DNA from: Oerskovia turbata
GTDB lineage: Bacteria; Actinomycetota; Actinomycetes; Actinomycetales; Cellulomonadaceae
Reading direction: 5' to 3'
DNA: 64,000 bases
Assembly (NCBI RefSeq): GCF_000718325.1
Contig: NZ_JOFV01000004.1
Coordinates: forward strand, 184,240 to 248,239
Shown in pieces: positions 57,153 through 64,000 of this stretch; positions within the stretch are counted from its first letter, which is position 1, and every line of letters begins with the position of its first letter. The translations under genes and the position numbers were made by a program. The notes beneath the pieces are model-generated. The model was given only the letters and a program-made list of their open reading frames with translations. It was not told where the DNA came from and did no database searches.

Positions 57153-59551
57153 GCCTGACCCGCGGCACGACCGTGCGTGCCGTCGTCGCCGAGTCGCTCC
57201 GTGCCGCCGCCCACTCGGGTGACGCACAGGAGCGCCCGGTCGCGGTCCTCTGGCCCGACCCGGACCGCACCTGGGAGCCGGCGATCCGCTCGCTCCAGGA
57301 GGCAGTCCCGATCCTCGTGCTCGGCGACCGGACCGACGACCCCGAGCAGGCTCAGGGACCGGCGCTGTGGATCCGAGCCGTCCTCGCCGCCCCCGAGGCC
57401 GTCCCATTGCCGACGCACCTGGCCGCCCACGACCCTGCCGCCACGACCGCCAACCCCTGGGTGCTCCACCTTCCCGGCATCCACCGCCACGAGCTCACCG
57501 ACCTCACGCAGATCCCCGACCGCTTGGCCCCGCTCGCGGACATCGCGCTGCGCTCGACGTGGTGGGGACCGCCGTCGGGCCAGAACCCGTGGACGCCGCA
57601 CGCGTTCCTCACCTCCCCGCACGGCGCGCGCCTCGACCTCGCGAGCGACGCCGCGACCCGGACCGCCCTGGCGGACGTCCTACCCCGGCTCCTCGACGAG
57701 GACGTCGACGCGCTCCGCCACCAGGGCCGCCTCGACGCCCACCGCCTGCACGCCCGGGTCATGCCCGACGCCGTCCGCACCCTCCTCAGCTGGATCAGCG
57801 ACCCCGCCGGTGCCCGCGAGCGCGTCACAGGCACCGAATGGGCGGCGTTCGCCCACACCTGCCAGGAGACGTACGGGATCGATCCAGCGAAAGATACGCA
57901 CCTCACCGCAGCAGCCCGGCTCGGCGCCCGGGACGGCGAGTGGGACACCGTCTGGCAGCGGTTCGCCGACGCCCCCCAGCGCTTCCCCGGGATCCCGGCC
58001 GCGCTCGACCAGGCACGCCCCGCGTCCACGCCCGCCGACGACTCCCCCCACCCCGAGTCATGGCCCTCGTGGAACCGCGAGCAGGAGGACCTGCTCCGTG
58101 CCGCACTCACCGCGCTGCCGGACACCCCAGACGAGCCCACCGCACGGGCACGGCTCACCGCCCTCGCCGCGGAGCACGCCCCGCGGGCGACCACGGTGTG
58201 GGCCGAGCTCGGGCAGGCGCCGCTCGCCCACGCCGTCAGACTGCTCGGCCGCATCGCGCACGCGACGTCCACGGACGTCACGGCACCCGACGTCCCCGCG
58301 TGCGTCTCCTGGTACGCGGACTCGGGGCACACCGCGGACCGGCTCGCGCTCGAAGCCCGTGCCACCGTGACCGACGGTCAGGACCGGGCCGCCGTGCTCG
58401 CAGCCCTGCACGCCGTCCACGACCCCTGGGTCGACCGGAACGCCCGCGAGCTCCAGCGCATCGTCGCAGCGGACGGCTACCCGGGACAGATCGGTCTCGA
58501 CGTCGAGCCGGGCACGTGCGTCGTGTACGTCGACGCGCTCCGCCTCGACCTGGCGCACCGGCTCGCCGACCTCCTCGCTCCGCGCACCGTGACCGTCGAG
58601 CACCGGCTTGCGGCCTTCCCGACGGTCACGCCGACCGGACAGCCCGCTGTGGTGCCCGTGACTGCGGGCACCCGAGAACGTTGGGGCGCGGGCCCGGGCT
58701 TCGACGCCGGCGACCCGCTCGGACGTTCGCTCAAGGGAGCCCTCCTCCGCAAGACCATGACCGACGACGGTGTCCAGCTCCTCGCCTGGGACGGCAGCGA
58801 CGACCACACTGGCGACCCGGCGGGGATCGCCTGGACACAGTCGAACGACATCGACTCCGCCGGGCACGCGCCCAAGGGCCCGCACTTCGACACGGTGCTC
58901 GACGGCCTGCTCGGCCAGGTCGCCGCGCGGGTCGACGCGCTGCTGCGCGCCGGGTGGCTCCGGATCGTCGTCGTGACGGACCACGGCTTCCTCCTGCCCG
59001 CGCGCCCGGCACGCAAAGCCGACCTGCCCCTCGCCGTGACCGACGGCGGCGGCACCCGCAAACCGCGCGTTGCCCGCCTGCGCGAGGGCGCACCGCCTCA
59101 ACCATTCCCGACAGTGCCATGGACCTGGGACCCCGCCGTCACCATGGTCAGCGCGCCTGGCGCCGCCGCGTTCGAGGAGGGCGTCACGTACGACCACGGA
59201 GGACTGAGCTTCCAGGAATGCGTCATCCCCGTGCTCACCGTCGCCGACGATCCGGCGTCCACGGTCGAGAAGCTCTTCGCCGCACAGATCCACGCGATCC
59301 GCTGGACGGGGCAACGGTGCCGGATCGACGTCGTCCCGCCGGGCGCCCCCGTCCACGGCGCGGTGCGCATCTCCCCCGGGGACGCGACCTCGACCGTCGG
59401 CGGCCCCAAGGCACCGAACGACGACGGAGAGGTCAAGGTGCTCGTCTCCGAGGAGGACGCCCCCGAAGGGACCTCTGCCTACGTCGTCCTCCTCGAGCCT
59501 GACGGAACCGTCGTCGCCCAGCAGCAAACCACCATCGGAGGCGACCAGTGA
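57149..59551 (+). CDS. pglZ: BREX alkaline-phosphatase-fold protein PglZ
   Basis: The product has 800 residues. The PglZ domain of the alkaline phosphatase superfamily is at about 450-680: metal positions are in VYVDALRLD (D462) and VVVTDHGF (D611, H612), with DHGGLSFQECVIPVL near 690. The first 440 residues are helical. The C-terminal 100 residues are a beta-rich domain. PglZ is the marker protein of all BREX systems; a nuclease or phosphodiesterase role is proposed. It is somewhat shorter than the usual type 1 PglZ. Confidence 0.92.
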   Translation: MSLTRGTTVRAVVAESLRAAAHSGDAQERPVAVLWPDPDRTWEPAIRSLQEAVPILVLGDRTDDPEQAQGPALWIRAVLAAPEAVPLPTHLAAHDPAATTANPWVLHLPGIHRHELTDLTQIPDRLAPLADIALRSTWWGPPSGQNPWTPHAFLTSPHGARLDLASDAATRTALADVLPRLLDEDVDALRHQGRLDAHRLHARVMPDAVRTLLSWISDPAGARERVTGTEWAAFAHTCQETYGIDPAKDTHLTAAARLGARDGEWDTVWQRFADAPQRFPGIPAALDQARPASTPADDSPHPESWPSWNREQEDLLRAALTALPDTPDEPTARARLTALAAEHAPRATTVWAELGQAPLAHAVRLLGRIAHATSTDVTAPDVPACVSWYADSGHTADRLALEARATVTDGQDRAAVLAALHAVHDPWVDRNARELQRIVAADGYPGQIGLDVEPGTCVVYVDALRLDLAHRLADLLAPRTVTVEHRLAAFPTVTPTGQPAVVPVTAGTRERWGAGPGFDAGDPLGRSLKGALLRKTMTDDGVQLLAWDGSDDHTGDPAGIAWTQSNDIDSAGHAPKGPHFDTVLDGLLGQVAARVDALLRAGWLRIVVVTDHGFLLPARPARKADLPLAVTDGGGTRKPRVARLREGAPPQPFPTVPWTWDPAVTMVSAPGAAAFEEGVTYDHGGLSFQECVIPVLTVADDPASTVEKLFAAQIHAIRWTGQRCRIDVVPPGAPVHGAVRISPGDATSTVGGPKAPNDDGEVKVLVSEEDAPEGTSAYVVLLEPDGTVVAQQQTTIGGDQ

Positions 59552-61605
59552 CCGACGCGATCATCCTCGACACGATCGACGAGCTCGCCGCCGACGCGTT
59601 CGACGGCTACGTCGTCCGCAAGGACCTCGCACTGCAGTTCAAGGGCTCCTACCCGGTCCCCACGTACGTCGGTGAGTTCCTCCTGGGGCGCTACTGCGCC
59701 ACGACCGACCCCGAGGAGATCGAGGAAGGCCTGCAGGTCGTCCGCCGGCTCCTCGCCGACCGCACGGTCCGCGCAGGCGAGGAGGAACTCTTCAAGTCCC
59801 GCGCCCGTGAACGCATGACGGTCAAGCTCATCGACCTGGTCAAGGCGCGGCTCGACGCCAAGTCGAACGCGTACCTCGCCGAGCTCCCCAGCCTCGGCCT
59901 GCGCGACGTCCGCATCGGCGACCAGATCGTCCGCGACAACGAGCGCATCCTCACCGGCGGCTTCTACGCGGAGATCGACCTCGACTACGACGCGATCATC
60001 GCCGAGGAGTCCGGGGGACGGCCGTTCGGTATCGCCTCGCTGCGCCCCATCCAGCTCTCGACCCGCGACTCCCTCGCACGCCTCGCCGAAGGTCGATCCC
60101 GGTTCAGCACCGAGCAGTGGAGGCACCTCCTGCTGCGTTCGGTCGGGTTCGAGCCCGCCAGGCTCACCAACCGTCAGCAGGACGTCCTGCTGCTGCGCAT
60201 GATCCCGTTCGTCCAACGCAACTTCAACATGGTCGAACTCGGACCCCGCGGGACCGGCAAGTCACACCTCTTCCAGCAGGTCTCGCCGTACGCGCACCTG
60301 ATCTCCGGCGGCAAGGCGACCGTGGCGCGCATGTTCGTCAACAACGCCACGGGCCAGCGCGGGCTCGTGGCGCAGTACGACGTCGTCTGCTTCGACGAGG
60401 TCTCCGGCGTGTCCTTCGACCAGAAGGACGGCGTCAACATCATGAAGGGGTACATGGAGTCCGGGGAGTTCTCCCGGGGCCGCGAGTCCATCCGCGCCGA
60501 CGGGTCGATCGTCCTCGTCGGGAACTTCGACGTCGACGTCGCCCACCAGCAACGGATCGGGCACCTGCTCTCGCCCCTGCCGCCGGAGATGCGCGACGAC
60601 ACCGCTTTCATGGATCGCCTCCACGCCTACCTGCCCGGCTGGGACGTCCCCAAGCTCGACCCCTCCTTCTTCACCCAGCACTTCGGCCTCGTGAGCGACT
60701 TCCTCTCCGAGTGCTGGTCACGCCTGCGCGACCAGTCCCGCCTGGCCTCCGTCCAGGGCAGGGTCAACTACTCGGACTCGCTGTCAGGACGCGACCTGTC
60801 CGCCGTGAACAAGACCGTCGACGGGCTGCTCAAGCTCCTCCATCCCGACGTCGATGCCGCCATCCCCGACGAGGACCTCGAGTGGGCAGTGCGCATCGCC
60901 CTCGAGTGCCGCCGCCGGGTCAAGGAACAACAACGCCGGATCGGTGCGGCGGAGTTCCGCAGCACGCAGTTCGGCTACCGGATCGGGGAGGGGGTCGAAC
61001 AGTTCGTCTCCACGCCCGAGCTCGCGAGCCCCGACACGATCGGCCTCGATCCTCTACCCCCCGGCCAGGTCTGGGCGATCGCCGAAGGAGGGGGCGACGT
61101 CGGGCCTGGTCTGTACCGCCTTGAGGTGACCGACACTCCCGGCGGAGGGACGCGCCGACTGCTCAATCAAGCCGCCCCTGCCCCGCTCCGCGAGAGCTTC
61201 AAGGTCGCCGAGCAGAACCTCGTGACCCAGGCCCGCGACCTCGTCGGCGACCGCGACCCGCGGGAGCACGACCTGACGGCCCAGGTCCGGGCGCTCGATG
61301 CCGCCAAGACAGGGGCCGGACTCGGGCTCCCGCTGCTCCTCGCCCTCGCGTCAGCCATGCTGCAACGCTCGGTCCGCGGCGGGCTCATCGCGGTGGGGAA
61401 CCTGAGCCTCGGCGGAGGCGTGGAGACCGTCCTCAACGCGGCCCAGCTCGCCGAGCACGCCATGGAGAAGGGCGCCACCACCCTGCTGCTCCCGGTCTCC
61501 GCACGACGCCAGCTCCTCGACGTGAGCGACGAGGTGGCCACCAAGGTCTCGTTCCTCTTCTACGCCGACGCCAAGGACGCGCTCCTCAAGGCGCTCGACG
61601 AGTAG
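59548..61605 (+). CDS. brxL: BREX Lon-like ATPase BrxL
   Basis: The product has 685 residues. It has an N-terminal DNA-binding-like region, an AAA+ module with Walker A GPRGTGKSH at 232-240 and Walker B VVCFDEVSGVSF near 285, and a Lon-protease-like C-terminal domain (GGLIAVGNLSLGGGVE, EKGATTLLLPVSARR). The usual protease motif PSAG is not evident; the matching place reads AGLGLPL, so peptidase activity is doubtful. BrxL marks type 1 and type 4 systems; with BrxA, BrxB and PglX present this is type 1-like. The GTG start overlaps pglZ. Confidence 0.93.
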   Translation: MTDAIILDTIDELAADAFDGYVVRKDLALQFKGSYPVPTYVGEFLLGRYCATTDPEEIEEGLQVVRRLLADRTVRAGEEELFKSRARERMTVKLIDLVKARLDAKSNAYLAELPSLGLRDVRIGDQIVRDNERILTGGFYAEIDLDYDAIIAEESGGRPFGIASLRPIQLSTRDSLARLAEGRSRFSTEQWRHLLLRSVGFEPARLTNRQQDVLLLRMIPFVQRNFNMVELGPRGTGKSHLFQQVSPYAHLISGGKATVARMFVNNATGQRGLVAQYDVVCFDEVSGVSFDQKDGVNIMKGYMESGEFSRGRESIRADGSIVLVGNFDVDVAHQQRIGHLLSPLPPEMRDDTAFMDRLHAYLPGWDVPKLDPSFFTQHFGLVSDFLSECWSRLRDQSRLASVQGRVNYSDSLSGRDLSAVNKTVDGLLKLLHPDVDAAIPDEDLEWAVRIALECRRRVKEQQRRIGAAEFRSTQFGYRIGEGVEQFVSTPELASPDTIGLDPLPPGQVWAIAEGGGDVGPGLYRLEVTDTPGGGTRRLLNQAAPAPLRESFKVAEQNLVTQARDLVGDRDPREHDLTAQVRALDAAKTGAGLGLPLLLALASAMLQRSVRGGLIAVGNLSLGGGVETVLNAAQLAEHAMEKGATTLLLPVSARRQLLDVSDEVATKVSFLFYADAKDALLKALDE

Positions 61606-61612
61606 GGGAAGC

Positions 61613-62119
61613 ATGCTCATCTCACGCCCGTTCGACAAACTCATCGTCCAGCACAGCGAGTTCGACTGCGGCGAGCCCGTACTGGACGACTGGCTCAAGA
61701 ACTACGCGAGCCAGAACGAGAAGCGCGACGCCACACGTACCTTTCTCCTGCTCGACGAGAAGGAGAGCTGCGTCGCCGGCTACGCGACGACCGTGACGCA
61801 TCGTCTCGATCCGCACGAGGCGAGCGCTGCACTCGGCCGGGTCCGCCGCTACCCGTTGCCCGCAGTCCTCGTGGCTCGTCTCGCCGTCGATCGCCGGTAC
61901 CAAGGCTCAGGAGTAGGACGCCTCCTGCTGATCGACACACTGCAACGTCTCGAGCGAGCCTCACACGACATCGGGTTCGAGCTCGTCGTCGTGGATGCCC
62001 TGCACGAGGATGCGGCGTGCTTCTACCTGAAGCACGGGTTCCAGCGTTTCCAGTCTCATCCCCTCCGGCTCTTCATGGCGACCAGAACCCTGCGGGCGAC
62101 GTTCGCCGATCCAGATTGA
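61613..62119 (+). CDS. GNAT acetyltransferase, TacT/AtaT-type toxin
   Basis: This 168-residue GNAT protein has the acetyl-CoA loop RRYQGSGVG at 94-102 and Tyr138 in CFYLKHGFQRF, the pattern of toxins that acetylate aminoacyl-tRNA. The opening DFDCGEPVLDDWLKNYA-type segment (FDCGEPVLDDWL at 17-28) is typical of these toxins. It begins 7 bases after brxL with GGGGAAGC as ribosome binding site, so it is the seventh gene of the BREX transcript. Its likely antitoxin lies downstream, the reverse of the common order. Confidence 0.87.
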   Translation: MLISRPFDKLIVQHSEFDCGEPVLDDWLKNYASQNEKRDATRTFLLLDEKESCVAGYATTVTHRLDPHEASAALGRVRRYPLPAVLVARLAVDRRYQGSGVGRLLLIDTLQRLERASHDIGFELVVVDALHEDAACFYLKHGFQRFQSHPLRLFMATRTLRATFADPD

Positions 62120-62144
62120 CCCGTACGCACCTCGTACGTACAGT
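62116..62144 (+). promoter_or_regulatory. Antitoxin promoter with two CGTACG operators
   Basis: TTGACC (62116-62121) and TACAGT (62139-62144) are separated by 17 bases, a near-consensus housekeeping promoter. The spacer holds CGTACG at 62122-62127 and 62133-62138, each self-palindromic and 11 bases (one helical turn) apart, as expected for a ribbon-helix-helix repressor. The -35 box overlaps the toxin stop codon. A further direct repeat (CTCACCACCGG at 62172 and 62194) lies in the leader. Confidence 0.72.
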
Positions 62145-62220
62145 AGATGGACGAGAGACCACCCAGCCCGACTCACCACCGGGCAACGTCCGGCTCACCA
62201 CCGGCCTGTGAGGAACTACC

Positions 62221-62547
62221 ATGACGTCCCCTGCCCAGAGCCCGAACACCACCGACCGCACCGCGCGTCTGAACATGCGCATCTCCCCCGAGGCGCTCGC
62301 GACCCTCCGCGAGGCGGCTGGCGCACAGCAGCAAGACCTGACGTCCTTCGTGCTCGGAGCGGCGCTGGAGCGCGCACGCGACGTCCTGATGAGCGACCGG
62401 GTCATGCGGCTCACCCCGGCCGAGATGGACCAGATCGAGGCGGCTCTCGACGAAGAACCTCGCGTCATTCCTGAGCTGGCAGCGGCCATCCGCAAGGTAC
62501 GCGAGCAGTTCGGCGACCGCGGGGCACCCACCCTCGCGGCGCGCTGA
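62221..62547 (+). CDS. DUF1778 ribbon-helix-helix antitoxin
   Basis: This 108-residue protein has an N-terminal RHH motif TARLNMRISPEALATLREAA with the DNA-contacting strand, then TSFVLGAALERARDVLMSDRVMRLTPAE, typical of DUF1778 antitoxins that neutralise GNAT toxins. The C-terminal part would wrap the toxin. ATG at 62221 has GAGGAA upstream. It lies 101 bases after the toxin and has its own promoter with paired palindromes, likely autoregulated. Confidence 0.88.
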   Translation: MTSPAQSPNTTDRTARLNMRISPEALATLREAAGAQQQDLTSFVLGAALERARDVLMSDRVMRLTPAEMDQIEAALDEEPRVIPELAAAIRKVREQFGDRGAPTLAAR

Positions 62548-62603
62548 CCCGCAGCACGTCGGCGCCCTCAGTCAGACCAGTCCTCACACGCCCCGGGAAG
62601 ACA

Positions 62604-62933
62604 ATGCCCGTAGTCCACACCCTCAAGGGTAAGGAGATCGTCTTCACCGGGCGATCCCCCGAAGGCCGCGCAGAGCTCAGCAGACTGGCCCTGGCCGCCG
62701 GCGCCCAGCGCGTCTCCGCCGACGTCAACCAGACGACGAGCATCTTCGTCCGAGGCGAACACAACCCTGCGTGGAGTCACGGCAACTTCGGGAAGCGCGA
62801 AGAACTGGTTGCCGATCTCCAACGACGAGGCTTCGGCATCAGAATCATCAGCCTCGACGGCTTTCGCGCCCTCGTCCGAGGCGAGAGCGCACCGACGCTT
62901 CCCCCGCACACCGCGACACCCTCGTCGGACTGA
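62604..62933 (+). CDS. Stand-alone BRCT-domain protein
   Basis: The 109 residues are almost only one BRCT domain: LKGKEIVFTGRSPEGRAEL as strand 1 and helix 1, AGAQRVSADVNQTTSIFVRG as the middle strands, then IRIISLDGFRALVRG as the last helix. BRCT domains bind phosphopeptides or DNA ends; in bacteria they occur mainly at the end of LigA. A single-domain gene is unusual. It lies next to the toxin-antitoxin pair on the same strand, 56 bases after it. Confidence 0.75.
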   Translation: MPVVHTLKGKEIVFTGRSPEGRAELSRLALAAGAQRVSADVNQTTSIFVRGEHNPAWSHGNFGKREELVADLQRRGFGIRIISLDGFRALVRGESAPTLPPHTATPSSD

Positions 62934-63035
62934 CTGTGACCTGACACGGGGGATCACGACGCCACGCGCGTAACGTGGTCCTCAGGCAGGCACAACTCGT
63001 CTGCCCCAGCCTGCCCGACGGTCGAGGAGGACCTC

Positions 63036-63401
63036 ATGGCTCATGGCGACATCACGCACATCGACATCCCCGTCGGCGACACCGACGCGGCCCGCACCTT
63101 CTACAGCGGACTGTTCGGCTGGGACATCGCCGAGGCCCCCGGCTTCGAGGGGTACCCCATGTGGCAGGCGCCCAACCAGATCAGCGGGGGCGGTCTCGCG
63201 CCGCGCGAGGAGGGATTCACGAGCCCTCGCAGCTACGTCGAGGTCGACTCGATCGACGACACGCTCGCGCAGGTCGGCTCGCTCGGCGGCAAGGTGCTCC
63301 TGGCCAAGACACCGATCAGCCCGACGAGCTGGTGGGCGGTGTTCGAGGACCTCGACGGCAACCAGCTCGGCCTCTACGAGGGCGTCACGACCATGGACTG
63401 A
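63036..63401 (+). CDS. VOC family (glyoxalase-like) protein
   Basis: This 121-residue single VOC domain begins MAHGDITHIDIPVGDTDAARTFYSGLFGWD and contains WWAVFEDLDGNQLGLYE, with a possible metal Glu in the last strand and His in THIDIP. Members are dioxygenases, isomerases or resistance proteins; no specific role can be told. GAGGAGG precedes the ATG by 4 bases, a strong ribosome binding site. It lies after the defence island. Confidence 0.87.
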   Translation: MAHGDITHIDIPVGDTDAARTFYSGLFGWDIAEAPGFEGYPMWQAPNQISGGGLAPREEGFTSPRSYVEVDSIDDTLAQVGSLGGKVLLAKTPISPTSWWAVFEDLDGNQLGLYEGVTTMD

Positions 63402-63460
63402 CGCGTGCGCCGGGCTGGCGTGTGCGCGGCAGCATGCGTCGGGGCGCTCGACACGCCTCG

Positions 63461-63850
63461 TCAGGCCGGGCCGAAGACCACCCGTCCATCGGGGTCCTCG
63501 GCGCGTCGCGGTCGCAGTCGCGCAGGAGCCGGCCACGGCAGCTCGTACCGGATGACGTGGGCGTCGATCGCACCGAAGTCGTCGGTCTGGACGACGACGT
63601 GCTCCGGGGTGACCTCGACGAGGCGGACGCGCAGTGCTTCGCCACCCTCGGCCTCGAGCATCCAGACGTCGGCGAGCCAGGACAGTCCCGCGCTGTCGAG
63701 CGCCTCCTCGGCGTCGAGCCAGTCGACCGGGCCGGTGAGGTCATGCCCCAGGAGCGACACGGCGACCCAGGTGTCTCCCTCGGGGCGGATCCAGCCGACG
63801 TGCTCACGGTCGTCGGGTCGGCGGTGCGGTATCCAGTCGCTGGGGAGCAT
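63461..63850 (-). CDS. Hypothetical protein
   Basis: The predicted product has 129 residues, is acidic and soluble, and opens MLPSDWIPHRRPDDREHVGWIRPEGD. Alternating hydrophobic strands (ALRVRLVEVTPEHVVVQTDDFGAID) suggest a beta-rich fold. I do not recognise a family. It is convergent with the VOC gene 59 bases away. Codon bias supports coding. Confidence 0.6.
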   Translation of the reverse strand: MLPSDWIPHRRPDDREHVGWIRPEGDTWVAVSLLGHDLTGPVDWLDAEEALDSAGLSWLADVWMLEAEGGEALRVRLVEVTPEHVVVQTDDFGAIDAHVIRYELPWPAPARLRPRRAEDPDGRVVFGPA

Positions 63851-63903
63851 CCCGGAACGATAGCGGCGCCAGGTCTGGCGTGCCCAGAGAATTGGCGGCC
63901 GCG

Positions 63904-64000
63904 TTCAGTCGAGGGGTTCGGTGACGAGGCGGGTGCGGGCTTCGTGGATGGTCAGGGGTGGGGCGGTGGTGGTGGTCGTGGCGGTGCCGGTGATGGGGGT
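63904..64000 (-). CDS. C-terminal end of an unidentified gene (partial)
   Basis: From the right edge the minus strand reads 32 codons without stop, ending in TIHEARTRLVTEPLD and TGA at 63904. A Thr/Ala/Pro-rich stretch precedes it. Too short to name. The reading could be chance. Confidence 0.35.

Overview
This is a high-GC window with actinobacterial gene order, most likely from the Micrococcales (Cellulomonas/Cellulosimicrobium-like relatives). The evidence is the order rpsB | xerC-dprA-comM-yraN | DUF2469-rnhB-lepB-rplS-trmD-rimM-khpA-rpsP, then ffh-glnD-glnK-amtB-ftsY-smc, ndk, folC-ileS. GTG starts and 4-base stop/start overlaps are frequent, and coding sequence is about 70-75% GC. The genus is an inference from gene order and protein character only.

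Layout. Positions 1-10.6 kb hold translation and RNA-processing housekeeping genes, almost all on the minus strand, in units closed by strong hairpins. Positions 10.6-12.1 kb hold an amidohydrolase whose 3' end is caught in a 65-bp tandem repeat. Positions 12.2-23.6 kb carry protein targeting (ffh, ftsY), nitrogen control (amtB-glnK-glnD), smc and ndk. GlnD here lacks the C-terminal ACT domains. Positions 23.6-29.1 kb look like an insertion between two normally adjacent housekeeping blocks. It contains a TetR-controlled drug exporter and a PTS-type dihydroxyacetone kinase operon, and the DUF4233 gene at its edge is frameshifted. Positions 29.3-34.5 kb hold folC-ileS, led by a T-box riboswitch reading an isoleucine codon.

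Positions 34.7-47.1 kb are accessory metabolism: a DUF2306 membrane protein, an SDR, a membrane molybdopterin oxidoreductase, and a three-gene ABC importer resembling the proposed coenzyme F420-0 uptake cassette. Two proteins of families that use F420 follow (PPOX class and DDN class), with an AraC-regulated NmrA/DUF1772 pair between them. Two copies of an intergenic repeat (one inverted and two direct 19-bp motifs) lie in this stretch.

Positions 47.2-63 kb form a defence island. A divergent XRE regulator with a palindromic operator faces a complete type 1-like BREX operon (brxA-brxB-brxC-pglX-pglZ-brxL), whose five junctions all overlap by 4 bases. Seven bases after brxL comes a GNAT acetyltransferase of the TacT/AtaT toxin type. 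Its DUF1778 antitoxin lies downstream, in reversed order, behind its own promoter, whose 17-base spacer holds two CGTACG palindromes. A stand-alone BRCT-domain protein follows. The toxin would thus be made with BREX while the antitoxin is made independently, an arrangement that could tie BREX expression to cell survival (inference). The window ends with a VOC protein and an unknown gene.
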